Positions 1 to 8,303 of a DNA stretch of 30,502 nt are shown here, in pieces (within the stretch, counting starts at the first letter, position 1; each line of letters starts with the position of its first letter). The notes below the pieces were generated by a model. It worked only from the letters and a program-made list of their open reading frames with translations, did not search any database and was not told the origin of the DNA. Both the position numbers and the translations under genes were made by a program. Source of the stretch: a virus; IMG/VR virus record IMGVR_UViG_3300014913_000324, positions 1 to 30,502 of that record. The stretch is one strand, 5' to 3'.

Positions 1-218
1 GGGATTCTTCCAACACGCTCCTCAACATTGTTTGAGACTGACTCGATAAACTTGGCCTTTTGCTGGTCGTTAGCTCCCAAGGCTAGATCGTGCTGCCTTT
101 TAAGAAACTTAACAATAAAGTCGTGATTGCCTTGGGCTGCACCCCTAAGATCGTCGGCATATGCTCCGATCTGTCCTAGCTCATCTTCTAATCGTTGTGT
201 GAATGTTTGATCTGCCAT
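1..218 (-). CDS. Partial hypothetical protein, N-terminal 72 residues
   Basis: The gene begins at the ATG ending at 218 and runs off the left edge of the window. An AGGAG ribosome site sits just before the ATG. The visible part is hydrophilic and mostly helical, rich in Q, D, E and K, with no membrane segment or recognisable motif. It is the last gene of the virion block seen here and follows the 211-residue beta-rich gene by six bases, so a structural or tail-tip role is plausible. The family is not recognised. Confidence 0.7.
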   Translation of the reverse strand, partial: MADQTFTQRLEDELGQIGAYADDLRGAAQGNHDFIVKFLKRQHDLALGANDQQKAKFIESVSNNVEERVGRI

Positions 219-224
219 ATGCTC

Positions 225-860
225 CTAAACTATAACTGATGTAAATGTTGACGGTGCTGGTGCGAAACTGGCGATGATACCCATTTGATTACCTGAAATA
301 CTGGTTACTGATAGGCTTTGTGATCCCGTGTCTTTGGCTGAGTTGCTATCAAATATCTCGTTACGTGAAACTAAGGCTCTTAATTTAGTCCCTGCTCCTG
401 CGGCGGCGGCGCTTGCATCGTCGTGTATTAGCCCCATAATCAACCAAGATTGGCCAGCCACAACCATAGTTGAGAGGGTTTTGGATGTTCCACTTGTGGC
501 GGTGTACTCATTGTCTGAGTCGGGTTGTCCCGCTTGTTTGGCTCCCACATACGAGGTAGAGGTTGAATATATCTGATTAACAGACTGTGAAGAGGTGACG
601 ACTACACTATTAGATCCCTCGCTCGGGCTGAGTAGATACCACAACGAAGCATAATTGGATGATGTTCCCGATCGGTTGTCGTCAATCTTGGTCATAGCAA
701 CAGAGTCGTAGGTGATACCCGTGATTGTATGAGATGCGGCATTGACCACTTCTGCAAACACGAACAAAATTCTATTCCCTCCTGTACAGGTATGAGAGTA
801 GGTTAGTGTGGTGTTTGAGTTTACGAACCCAGATGAGGCTACGTCGAATTGTATCGCCAT
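225..860 (-). CDS. Beta-rich hypothetical virion protein (211 aa)
   Basis: The protein is rich in Ser, Thr, Val and Gly with alternating hydrophobic residues, as in a beta-sandwich (jelly-roll) domain. It has almost no Lys or Arg in its first half and has no signal peptide or membrane segment. Its ATG overlaps the stop of the preceding fibre-like gene, so the two are translationally coupled. Proteins of this composition next to tail genes in metagenomic phages are usually fibre or decoration proteins, but no specific family is recognised. A role at the virion surface is inferred from context. Confidence 0.75.
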   Translation of the reverse strand: MAIQFDVASSGFVNSNTTLTYSHTCTGGNRILFVFAEVVNAASHTITGITYDSVAMTKIDDNRSGTSSNYASLWYLLSPSEGSNSVVVTSSQSVNQIYSTSTSYVGAKQAGQPDSDNEYTATSGTSKTLSTMVVAGQSWLIMGLIHDDASAAAAGAGTKLRALVSRNEIFDSNSAKDTGSQSLSVTSISGNQMGIIASFAPAPSTFTSVIV

Positions 861-1426
861 TATGTTTTCCTGATTTTAAGACTAATTGTACATCTTGTTA
901 TGGTGGCGGCAGAGTCAACATTGAATCTCAAAACATCCCCTGCGGTGATTGCTACCGTCCATCCTGAGAGAGTGGTGTCCTGTGACTTGGCGGCACTAGA
1001 GATAGTGATTGGTGCTGCTGCTGTGATTGAGTCCGCATTGGTTGCGGGATAGTTGGCGTAGGTGTCACTCCAAACATCTACTACAATGTCGCCTGTCTGA
1101 TCTGCTAGTGCTGTGGCTGAGACAATCGAGCAGTTGAAAGGAATCTCCAAATCTCCCTTGATTCCTGTTTGTATTGCTCCTCCCGCCCCGTCTATGACTA
1201 TCTCAATGGCTCCCAGCTTGATGTCTGCTGTGTTTGAAACGTCAGTATCCGTCACGCTTAGTGAAAGATTGAGCTTTGAGTAAGCGATAGCTGCACTTGC
1301 GTTGATGTTGTCGTTGTCGATATTCCCGTTTACTAGCGTGTAAAGGGTTGTCTCGTTTCCTGTGTTCTCATCGGGGTCGATTGTGTTCCCCGCTGTGTAA
1401 GTGTTAGGTCTAGTTATAAGTCCCAT
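860..1426 (-). CDS. Tail-fibre-like protein (188 aa)
   Basis: The first 50 residues have the layout seen at the start of many short phage fibre proteins: an 'RPNTYTAGNTIDPDENTGN' stretch, then 'NGNIDNDNIN' and 'SKLNLS'. The rest is a beta-rich, Thr/Ser/Ala-rich domain ending in a basic 'KIRKT' tail. The start ATG at 1426 lies eight bases after the stop of the 523-residue nozzle-like gene. A distal fibre or head-fibre role fits the neighbours. The fibre-start pattern is visible in the sequence; receptor binding is inference. Confidence 0.65.
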   Translation of the reverse strand: MGLITRPNTYTAGNTIDPDENTGNETTLYTLVNGNIDNDNINASAAIAYSKLNLSLSVTDTDVSNTADIKLGAIEIVIDGAGGAIQTGIKGDLEIPFNCSIVSATALADQTGDIVVDVWSDTYANYPATNADSITAAAPITISSAAKSQDTTLSGWTVAITAGDVLRFNVDSAATITRCTISLKIRKT

Positions 1427-1434
1427 GAATCCTC

Positions 1435-3006
1435 CTATTTAATTTTCTTCGGCTTGATAGCGATTGTGAAAGGGTTAATTTTTACGTCTTGGTTGGCTGC
1501 GTTGTTTCTCTGTCTAACCATGATCTGTTTCGAAGCTCGACCAAGTGCGAACTTCTCCTCGATTGTGGTGGCATATCCCCAGGTGGCCGTGTCCCAGACC
1601 CCTGTATTCCATAGATCCCCAGCGTTCAGGCTTAGATCCCCATGTTTTAAGAATGTATTACCATCTAAGCTGGTTGAAACCTCTATGTTGTAGTTTCCCC
1701 CACTCTCACCTGACACGATAAGGAATCGGCTGGTCTTGTGCATGGCTGGTTGTTTGAAGTCGATCATTGGCCCCTGATAATCGAAATCTATCTTCCCAGA
1801 GTTGGCCAAGGTTCCAACCATCTCAGCGTCAGCACTTCCTGTCTCAACCTGGACGGTTATCGAGTCGGCCGATCCGTTTCCATAGTAAAGTTGTGGGGTG
1901 GTAGAGGGTGTGTAGGCAGACCACACGGCGGGTTGCCAATTGGTGTACTCAACCCAGGGGTGTGGATTATCCACGTCCTCTAATCGGTTTCTAGTTTCAG
2001 CTACCATGACCAGATCGTTGAATGTGCTGCTGCCGTCTGGCATAGCAAAATAGACTCTTCCGTTAAATGTGATGGCTGCAACTTCGCTCAATTTGCCGTC
2101 GTTTAGTCCTGACAGGGTAGTTAGGATGTGACCACAAACAATACCCGATAACGGCGTTCCACCACGCTCATTCTTTACGATTGATCTAATAAGGCCGTCA
2201 GATCCCATGTACCACACATCTGATCCAACTTGGGTTAGTGATCTATGGGAAGCAAGGCCGATACTATTCTCTAGGATGCGTTGGTTGTTAGATGAGGACG
2301 AAAGCACCCACTCGTCTGGATTGTTGCCTGTAATGAGGTGGATGGTTTTCTCTTTACCGATAGCTAGGAAGTCAGCGTGTGCGAATATCCCCCGATCCTC
2401 CTGACCGTCGTTCTTGGCTACATCAAACCATTGGGTGGCGGTGGTGTAGGTGTCGGGATCTCCCAGGTCTGAGATGTAGGTGCGTCCCTTGTAGGTGTTC
2501 TCTTCGAACAAAGCGTCACCGAATACAAGCATGTAGTCTTTCCAGTAGACCGCATACTTACCCGTTGGAACGCCAGAACCCATGTCCACTAAGCCTGAGT
2601 TTAGGGCGGTTGTGGTTCCATCCCATGAGTGTGTATTATCTGTCCCGTTGTAGATGTATAGCTTACCCGCTGCTGCCACAAACTCTGTCTTTAATCCCGT
2701 CGTAAACCCGTCGTCCATTGCTGTCCAATTAGATCCTGATAGGAATTGCAGCTCTGTGCCTGTAGACCTTAGAAAGTAGGTTGTCCCTCCTGGGGATGTC
2801 CACGATGTTTGTCCTGTGATTGCCGTGTTGCCAGTATCGTCACCAGTTACCTCACTACCCGCTCGTTTCTCTAAAGCTCCGAGCTGGTGAATGTAGGCGT
2901 TTTTAACAACCGTTCCCTGATTCTCACGAAGCTGGGCGGGTTCGTCAGTATCGTTCTGACCACCCGAGTATGATTGGTTGACGTAGTTGACAAAGTTTCG
3001 ACTCAT
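1435..3006 (-). CDS. Phage stabilisation / tail-nozzle-like protein (523 aa)
   Basis: The N-terminus (SRNFVNYVNQSYSGGQNDTD, then 'LRENQGTVVKNAYIHQLGALEKRAGSE') follows the pattern of podovirus stabilisation or nozzle proteins: a Gly-rich start, an 'xxNQ' element, a conserved Asn and a 'G-x-L-x-K-R-x-G' motif. The remaining ~450 residues are a series of Trp/Gly/Asp-rich beta strands consistent with a beta-propeller. Members of this group plug the portal-adaptor channel in P22-like virions. It lies directly after the adaptor-like gene (TAATG junction), the usual order. The fold assignment is a motif reading, not a search result. Confidence 0.65.
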   Translation of the reverse strand: MSRNFVNYVNQSYSGGQNDTDEPAQLRENQGTVVKNAYIHQLGALEKRAGSEVTGDDTGNTAITGQTSWTSPGGTTYFLRSTGTELQFLSGSNWTAMDDGFTTGLKTEFVAAAGKLYIYNGTDNTHSWDGTTTALNSGLVDMGSGVPTGKYAVYWKDYMLVFGDALFEENTYKGRTYISDLGDPDTYTTATQWFDVAKNDGQEDRGIFAHADFLAIGKEKTIHLITGNNPDEWVLSSSSNNQRILENSIGLASHRSLTQVGSDVWYMGSDGLIRSIVKNERGGTPLSGIVCGHILTTLSGLNDGKLSEVAAITFNGRVYFAMPDGSSTFNDLVMVAETRNRLEDVDNPHPWVEYTNWQPAVWSAYTPSTTPQLYYGNGSADSITVQVETGSADAEMVGTLANSGKIDFDYQGPMIDFKQPAMHKTSRFLIVSGESGGNYNIEVSTSLDGNTFLKHGDLSLNAGDLWNTGVWDTATWGYATTIEEKFALGRASKQIMVRQRNNAANQDVKINPFTIAIKPKKIK

Positions 3007-3716
3007 TAGTTACCCAATACTGTAGTTGATGATGTTGTTCTGTTTGGATGGACGTACCCAAAAAGGCGTTTGTTCTGAATGATCTTGGTTCGTTGTCCTC
3101 TTTTCCTCTTCTCGCTGTCACGGATAGCCAGATTAACAATGTAGTGGTAAGTCCCTGGCATATTCGATCTCTGGCTTCCCATCAAGGCTCGGGCTTCGTC
3201 ATGTTCCTCATCATAGGTGTTGTAGACCGAGAAAGCATAGATAACCAGAGCTTCGTGGAACTCCTCAGGCATGGACGCTTTTGAATCGTCACTTGGTGAG
3301 TCACTCCCTGCGCTTAAATCAACAGGCTTCTTGATATACCACATCTCGAGGTTGTTAAGCCCTGTGCTTGTGGGTGCGGGGTGCATCTTCATCACACCGT
3401 TAAATATAGAGAAGGTTTTGTTTGTATTACTTTCGAGTACCCTCATCTCGTGTGAGGTGTAGCGGTATGGTGTGGGCTTGGCGGTAGATCCGTCAATCTG
3501 TACCTCTACTATATTCTTGAAATCAGTTGGTAGGGTGTAGTCCTCCTGGTCGGCTACAGTCGAGGTGGTTACTTTCTTCTCCAACCAATCGAAGTCATGC
3601 TCTGCACAAAAGCCTCTCTGAGCCTGATTGATCCAGGTGGTCATGTTCACATTGGGAACCTCGGGGGTTGATCCGATTCGTTTATTTAAGTCTGTTAGCA
3701 TTTCATCTAAAGTCAT
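3006..3716 (-). CDS. Head-tail adaptor-like protein (236 aa)
   Basis: The start 'TLDEMLTDLNKRIG' followed by 'WINQAQRGFCAEHDFDWLEK' is the typical helical opening of podovirus adaptor proteins (gp4-like): a conserved 'lN-x-a-x-r-x-i' helix and a 'fdWl' element. Then come a 'DYTLPTDFKNIVEV' beta segment and a C-terminal helix around residues 150-200 (EEFHEALVIYAFSVYN). The length is normal for such connectors. It would bind the portal ring and receive the nozzle protein encoded next. The basic, Thr/Ser-rich C-terminus has no recognised function. Confidence 0.6.
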   Translation of the reverse strand: MTLDEMLTDLNKRIGSTPEVPNVNMTTWINQAQRGFCAEHDFDWLEKKVTTSTVADQEDYTLPTDFKNIVEVQIDGSTAKPTPYRYTSHEMRVLESNTNKTFSIFNGVMKMHPAPTSTGLNNLEMWYIKKPVDLSAGSDSPSDDSKASMPEEFHEALVIYAFSVYNTYDEEHDEARALMGSQRSNMPGTYHYIVNLAIRDSEKRKRGQRTKIIQNKRLFGYVHPNRTTSSTTVLGN

Positions 3717-3718
3717 GT

Positions 3719-4915
3719 TTACCTTTCGAAGGGAATAATTCCTGATCCTATTACGTCTTGTAGTGCTGTGGCTGCTCCTCCTGATTCGACTGCATAGAAG
3801 GTTGAAGGTGAGTTTTGATTCTCATACTCTGTAGCTACCCAATCAGCATCAATGATTCCAGAGTAAAGCCTGACTTCTTCCAGGATGCCGTCAATAAAGT
3901 TTGCTGCCCCCTCATCACTCGCACCCAGAACGAAAGAGGCGGTTCCGTCTCCTATCGCTGTTGGCGTACCCCCAAAGGTTCCACCCGCACTTGCTATAGA
4001 AGATCCGTTTTTATAAAGAACGTATGCTTGGCCTGATACATCCAATGAGAATGCGAAGTGGAAGAACGTACCCTCATCTCCGCCTGTGAAAACAACAGCA
4101 TCAGAGGTTGCCCACGCTGCGGGAACACCATCGGTAGCATCACTAGCGAACCAGTGTCTAAACTTGTCGGTATTAAGCATACGAACACGATGCTCGAATT
4201 TGGGATTAGCTGCTAGATACTTAGAAACAGGGACAACTTGATCTCCTACTGTTGAAGGTAGGATGTCTAAAGCCTGCCAAAAGATGATCGAAAGATCACC
4301 AGTTATCGAAAGTGAGGCGGTGTCTGTCTTTGAAAGGAACTCGGAGTTGGCTGCCACAAAGTCTGCTCCCCTGAAAATCTTACCCGTTCCGCTTGCGGTG
4401 GTGTTGTTGTCGGTTAAGTCATTACCGTTTGTTGTGGAGTCATATCTAGTCACCGCTCCAGAAGCATCAGAGTATTCTGCTAGATGCCAAACACCCTTGT
4501 AAGCTGCTATCCAAGTACCCGCTACATCCTCTTGGGTAGTTGTCACTCCAGAGTCGTTGTAGATAATGTAGATCACCGTATCATCATTAAAATCGAGCGT
4601 TGGGATCTCCACATAGGCTACGATCTGGCCTGTAGTCTTAGCCCAATACACAATCTCAAAATCAAGTATTCCCGAGCCATCTAAGTTGTCAGTAGATGAG
4701 AAGATAAAGTCAGCAGGTACAGACGCACCCGCCGAAGCTCCGCCCGAGGTGTCCTCGTTTTGAATATCACCACCCGAGCCAGTGATTCTCAGATCAGGCT
4801 CCCCATCAGTGCCATCGTAAGTACCCGAGAAAAGCATAGGGAAGTTTGTAAGATCACCCGATCCTGAAACCTTGGTATTATCAATCGTTACTGATCTTGC
4901 TGTTGTATAAGCCAT
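3719..4915 (-). CDS. DUF2341/LamG-like concanavalin-fold virion protein (398 aa)
   Basis: The N-terminal ~130 residues match the layout of DUF2341: 'TNFPMLFSG', 'DLRITGSGGD', 'FEIVYWAKTTGQIVAYVEIPTLD' and 'VIYIIYNDSGV'. Residues ~140-370 look like a LamG/concanavalin A-like lectin fold: 'GVWHLAEYSDASGAVTRYDS', 'DFVAANSEFL', 'GDLSIIFWQALDI' and 'GILEEVRLYSGIIDADWV'. This pairing occurs in large extracellular and phage adsorption proteins, where LamG domains bind carbohydrate. It lies between two other virion genes. Carbohydrate binding on the host surface is inferred. Confidence 0.75.
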   Translation of the reverse strand: MAYTTARSVTIDNTKVSGSGDLTNFPMLFSGTYDGTDGEPDLRITGSGGDIQNEDTSGGASAGASVPADFIFSSTDNLDGSGILDFEIVYWAKTTGQIVAYVEIPTLDFNDDTVIYIIYNDSGVTTTQEDVAGTWIAAYKGVWHLAEYSDASGAVTRYDSTTNGNDLTDNNTTASGTGKIFRGADFVAANSEFLSKTDTASLSITGDLSIIFWQALDILPSTVGDQVVPVSKYLAANPKFEHRVRMLNTDKFRHWFASDATDGVPAAWATSDAVVFTGGDEGTFFHFAFSLDVSGQAYVLYKNGSSIASAGGTFGGTPTAIGDGTASFVLGASDEGAANFIDGILEEVRLYSGIIDADWVATEYENQNSPSTFYAVESGGAATALQDVIGSGIIPFER

Positions 4916-5211
4916 TAGTCTCCCTGGTTAGGTAAATCGTCTTGGTACAAAACCCACCCAGAATCGTCTGGTCTATCTTCTGGCCCAAAGTGAACAATGC
5001 GGTTATACACATCCTCACCCTCGGTTGCTTTAACCAACACACTCCAACCGTGTCCAAGAGGCCCACCGTAAACATGAACTTGGGCATCAGTCCGATCCTC
5101 AAGGCGTTTAATCTGCCTAAAGTTAGGACCATCCTTATTGTTCTTAACGAAAGTGATCACTTGATCCCTGTGATCTTGAAACCAGGTGGTAATCTGCGAG
5201 CGTGTTGCCAT
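4915..5211 (-). CDS. Small hypothetical protein (98 aa)
   Basis: I place the start at the ATG ending at 5211 (MATRSQITTWF). An upstream in-frame start would overlap the previous gene further and adds an atypical basic leader. The protein has an N-terminal helix (residues 3-20) and then a compact alpha/beta part with 'VHVYGGPLGHGWSVLVKA'. There is no signal peptide or membrane segment. Its stop overlaps the start of the LamG-like gene. The family is not recognised; context suggests a minor virion or assembly protein. Confidence 0.65.
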   Translation of the reverse strand: MATRSQITTWFQDHRDQVITFVKNNKDGPNFRQIKRLEDRTDAQVHVYGGPLGHGWSVLVKATEGEDVYNRIVHFGPEDRPDDSGWVLYQDDLPNQGD

Positions 5212-5213
5212 AT

Positions 5214-6482
5214 TTATACACTTACGATTGCGTAACTGATCCACCCGTCTAGGGCGGCGTCTGTTACATCTACTTCTAAATCTTTGTCTGTGTCTAGTTT
5301 CCAGATCGGCATGGCAAAGTTGCCTGAGGCTCCTACACCCATTCCTGAGTTAGCAGCGTGATCCATTATGCCTGTAATGGCGGTATCATCCTCGTCTTGG
5401 AATGAAACCGTACCCGCTACCGAGCAGGTATAGGCTACTGAGTACACCCAAACCTGCTTACTGGCGGCACTAGATACTAAGACTTGATTGGCTCCTGCGT
5501 CTAGGTTGATAGCCACTTGAGTGAACGAGTCGATGGTTGGCTCTGCTGGACCATTGATGGCTCCGTTGGCCAGGCTTGTTACATCTACGTCACCAATATC
5601 AACCCCCGTGTTGGCGGCCAACTTACCTATGGCGTTCGTGCCTGCTGGGAGGGCGGAGGCGATGTCTACGTTTCCAATGTTGTTGTCACCTGCGGCGATT
5701 GAAAGGATGTCTACATCTCCAATGTCTACTCCCGAATTGGCTGCGAGCTTTCCAATACTTGCTGTTCCTGTGGTCAACACGACCGCACCCGTATTACAGG
5801 CGGTGATCTTCCCATCAATCGAGGTAGTATCACTTGCGATTGTTGTGGTGTCAGCGTCGATGGATGTGGTGTCTGCGGCGATAGTGGTTGTATCGGCATC
5901 TATTGAGGTGGTGTCGCTGGCGATCGTTCCTGTGTCGGCGGCGATGTCGTTGGTGTCACTTAGAAGGGCATCAGAGTTGAAGTCTTGAGTCCAAAGGGCT
6001 CCTTCGGCGGTTCCACGCATCCTAACCCAATCACCTTCGACTGGTGTAAGAGACGATAGAGCATCGTCACGTTCCATAATGGTTGCGGTTCCTGTTGAGG
6101 GGTCTGCTGCTACTGAGTTGGTAGCGTATTGAGTACCTCCACCGATTCCCACATCATCTGCAACAATAGTTACTTGCATTGAGTCGTCGGTGTCCTCTGT
6201 GATCTCATCCCCTGTGGCGGTCACTAATCTCATCTTGCCTACAACATTGGTTCCTGCGGCAATCGAGGCCACATCAACATCTCCGATATTGTTGGTTCCT
6301 GCGGGTACTGCGGTTGTGAGGGTTACTGAAAGACCATTAGAACTATCTACAGGGGCTACCCCTGCGTTAGTTGCTGGATCTCCCAAGACAATTACTTGTC
6401 TGTGATTCCCGTTTGTACCCTCGGTTCGAGTGTCAACATTTGTACCCGAGCCCGCTGTTACTGCTATAGCTGTATCTGCCAT
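5214..6482 (-). CDS. Repeat-rich beta-structured virion protein (422 aa)
   Basis: The protein is very acidic and Thr/Ala/Gly-rich. It carries two repeat classes. 'IGDVDxxSIAAGxN' units occur near residues 65-80, 253-275 and 294-306, with a degenerate 'IGNVDIASALPAGTN' unit at 269-283. A run of seven-residue 'DTTSIDA/DTTTIAA' repeats spans residues ~176-223. The C-terminal 100 residues look like a separate beta-sandwich. Such repeats are typical of trimeric fibres or elongated decoration proteins. It sits among virion genes and is preceded by the duplicated 122-residue gene. Surface location and trimerisation are inferred. Confidence 0.7.
   Translation of the reverse strand: MADTAIAVTAGSGTNVDTRTEGTNGNHRQVIVLGDPATNAGVAPVDSSNGLSVTLTTAVPAGTNNIGDVDVASIAAGTNVVGKMRLVTATGDEITEDTDDSMQVTIVADDVGIGGGTQYATNSVAADPSTGTATIMERDDALSSLTPVEGDWVRMRGTAEGALWTQDFNSDALLSDTNDIAADTGTIASDTTSIDADTTTIAADTTSIDADTTTIASDTTSIDGKITACNTGAVVLTTGTASIGKLAANSGVDIGDVDILSIAAGDNNIGNVDIASALPAGTNAIGKLAANTGVDIGDVDVTSLANGAINGPAEPTIDSFTQVAINLDAGANQVLVSSAASKQVWVYSVAYTCSVAGTVSFQDEDDTAITGIMDHAANSGMGVGASGNFAMPIWKLDTDKDLEVDVTDAALDGWISYAIVSV
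5814..5957 (-). repeat. In-gene 21-bp tandem repeats coding for DTTxIxx heptads
   Basis: Within the 422-residue gene, about seven successive 21-base units encode the heptad D-T-T-(S/T)-I-(D/A)-(A/S). The DNA copies differ at many third positions, so the protein repeat is conserved better than the DNA. The heptad places Ile and Asp/Thr on a regular seven-residue register, as in a trimeric stalk or coiled coil. This is a coding repeat, not a CRISPR array. Confidence 0.85.
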
Positions 6483-6851
6483 TTATTCCTCCGTCCAACT
6501 AGTTATTGTTTGATCTAATTCTGTCCACGCCACACCGCTTGTCTCTGTAACTGTCACGGTGTCGGCATAAGTTATTCCTAAAAGTAATCCCATGGGGTTT
6601 CCTGCCTGTAGGGTGTATGTCCTGGTGGTTGAGTCGTCTGTGGGTTCAGTCCAAGCCGTCCGTACATCTTCATCATCAACCCATGCCACACCACTCGAGG
6701 TAGAGATTGTTTGATTCTCTGCGTAGGTCAAAACAAGACCAAGACCCATAGGGCTACCCTCTGATAGGGTAAATGTCCGTGTTGATCCGTCCTCTGGATC
6801 TACAGTAGTCCAGGAAGTTGTTTGTTGGGTTGTGTCAGTCCATGAAGTCAT
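6483..6851 (-). CDS. Small virion-associated protein with internal duplication (122 aa)
   Basis: The protein is two copies of a ~45-residue unit. Residues ~22-58 (STRTFTLSEGSPMGLGLVLT through SGVAWVDDE) and ~74-112 (TTRTYTLQAGNPMGLLLGIT through SGVAWTELD) align almost without gaps. Each is flanked by 'xxTSWT/TAWT' segments, and the C-terminus repeats the 'TSWT' motif seen at the N-terminus. It has no Lys. A 5-bp hairpin (GGAAC/GTTCC) sits one base before the ATG and no strong ribosome site is visible. Function is unknown; a beta-rich decoration or adhesion unit is likely. Confidence 0.65.
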   Translation of the reverse strand: MTSWTDTTQQTTSWTTVDPEDGSTRTFTLSEGSPMGLGLVLTYAENQTISTSSGVAWVDDEDVRTAWTEPTDDSTTRTYTLQAGNPMGLLLGITYADTVTVTETSGVAWTELDQTITSWTEE

Positions 6852-6880
6852 AGGAACAAGAGGGTTCCGTCACATTAAGA

Positions 6881-7309
6881 CTACACCATCTTTTCAATAT
6901 CTTCAAGCACCGCACCACGTAAGGTTTCCAAGGCTTTCATTTTTTGTTTAGCGTTAATCATTCCTAGTACCTTTTTAATCCTGTAAAGCCCTGTGTCCTT
7001 GTCTTGTAGGTTCATCTCGTCGGATATTTGGTCGAGTAGGCTCTTGGCTGCAAACACAATACTCTCCCCCTCCGTCTCTTTGATTAGGTACTCCGTGACC
7101 GTGTCTACTTGTTGAGCTATCTCGGGGTTGGTCTTGTACATATGCTTTAGGCCGAAGTAGTCGGCGGCAAAGGGTGAATCGTGGGTGGCTCTGTATCCTG
7201 CTATGTCCAGTCCCTCATCAAGAATAGCCCCCTCGTCGGTGGCACTCTTCTCTTTAACGTCAACTATTAGCTCTGGTTCAGTGTTTGGAGTCGCGACAGG
7301 TTCGCTCAT
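6881..7309 (-). CDS. Hypothetical acidic helical protein (142 aa)
   Basis: Residues 1-35 are disordered and acidic (Glu, Pro, Thr). Residues 60-142 are predicted helical, with 'EIAQQVDTVTEYLIKE', 'AAKSLLDQISDEM' and 'KALETLRGAVLEDIEKM'. It has no Cys, membrane segment or known motif. Its start overlaps the 3' end of the glycosyltransferase gene by 32 bases. It sits at the junction between the sugar cassette and the tail genes. The layout recalls small scaffolds or chaperones for tail parts, but this is only a guess. Confidence 0.65.
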   Translation of the reverse strand: MSEPVATPNTEPELIVDVKEKSATDEGAILDEGLDIAGYRATHDSPFAADYFGLKHMYKTNPEIAQQVDTVTEYLIKETEGESIVFAAKSLLDQISDEMNLQDKDTGLYRIKKVLGMINAKQKMKALETLRGAVLEDIEKMV

Positions 7310-8303
7310 ATAATGAAACCCATTTCTTGTAATGATCCTCTAGGTTGTAGTTGTCGAAAACATCCTGGAAAGCGTCTCTTCTTATGATCTTTCTGACCTG
7401 TGTATCAACGATTAATTTCTCTAGGTATTTATACCAGTCGTCTGGTGTCTTTGCTAAGAATCCTGTCACTCCATGCTTGACGGTGTCTCGGTAGACGATG
7501 GTGTCTGAGTAGACTCCTGGTACTCCATTCGCCGAGTATTCATAGTATTTAATAGCAGACTTACCAGCATTGAAACCATCATCGACAAGAGGAGCAATTC
7601 CGATATCCAGACCAAGAGTTTTAGACTTATAAGGCCAGTACTCCAGATTGACCCCTGGATAGTATTCCCTCTTTGCAGGGGGGATGTCTTTAAATATATC
7701 TTTTCCATATATTCCACTTTTACCTCCAAATCCACAAAATATAAATTTAACAAAGTCGAACTCTTTCATGACCCGCTTCATCACGGGGGCGATAAACTCC
7801 AGGTCGGCTTTATGAGACTTAGACCCCATCCACCCTATGCGTAGTTGGCCGTGGTTCTTGATCTTGAGGGGTTCACCCCACCACATATAGTCCATGTAGT
7901 TGGGAAGCACCACCACATTGTCATTATATTGCCTATAATGCTCGGCTAGAGCCTCAGTTGTTACTGTAATAACATCTACCTTCTCATAGGTTTCTATTGT
8001 CTGTTTCTTGTGCTTCTCGTTTAGATCCATCAACTCTTCTCTGTCGTTTCCCAATCCCAAGATGATGTCGTCGGCATCAAATACAACGGGAACCCCTTTA
8101 GAGTGTGCGAAGTCCACACCCTTGGGATTCCTCCACATCTGGGCTACCACCAAATCTATCTCAGGCATCCACGCTTCCTCGTTCCAGTAATTAGATGATG
8201 CTACGAAGTATTGATTCTTGGTTCGTGCGTTGATGTAGTTGGCTGGCCCCTGGAGTCGCCACTGTGCGCTCCCCGTGTTGTTTGTGAATCCTGCTATGTT
8301 CAT
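7278..8303 (-). CDS. GT4-like glycosyltransferase (341 aa)
   Basis: I chose the ATG ending at 8303 (MNIAGFTNNTGSAQWRL) because it overlaps the deacetylase stop as ATGA and is a normal Rossmann-type start. The N-terminal half has an acceptor-domain feel ('VVFDADDIILG', 'VDVITVTTEALAEHY'). The C-terminal half has the GT-B donor pattern: 'LRIGWMGSKSHKADL', 'VKFIFCGFGG', 'DIGIAPLVDDGFNAGKSAIKYYEYSANGVPGVYSD' and 'GVTGFLAKTPDDW'. The 'K-x-x-K-Y-Y-E-Y-x-A-x-G-V-P' segment is the equivalent of the conserved E-x7-E/GxP region of GT4. It probably transfers a sugar from a nucleotide-sugar donor. Substrate is unknown. Confidence 0.85.
   Translation of the reverse strand: MNIAGFTNNTGSAQWRLQGPANYINARTKNQYFVASSNYWNEEAWMPEIDLVVAQMWRNPKGVDFAHSKGVPVVFDADDIILGLGNDREELMDLNEKHKKQTIETYEKVDVITVTTEALAEHYRQYNDNVVVLPNYMDYMWWGEPLKIKNHGQLRIGWMGSKSHKADLEFIAPVMKRVMKEFDFVKFIFCGFGGKSGIYGKDIFKDIPPAKREYYPGVNLEYWPYKSKTLGLDIGIAPLVDDGFNAGKSAIKYYEYSANGVPGVYSDTIVYRDTVKHGVTGFLAKTPDDWYKYLEKLIVDTQVRKIIRRDAFQDVFDNYNLEDHYKKWVSLYERTCRDSKH

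Noticed and set aside
2379-2705. Arg/Cys-rich plus-strand open frame
   Set aside because: Antisense of the nozzle-like gene; Cys/Arg richness comes from reading Gly/Thr/Asp codons in reverse.
5814-5957. CRISPR-like or satellite repeat
   Set aside because: The 21-base units are in frame in a long gene, diverge at third codon positions and have no spacers.
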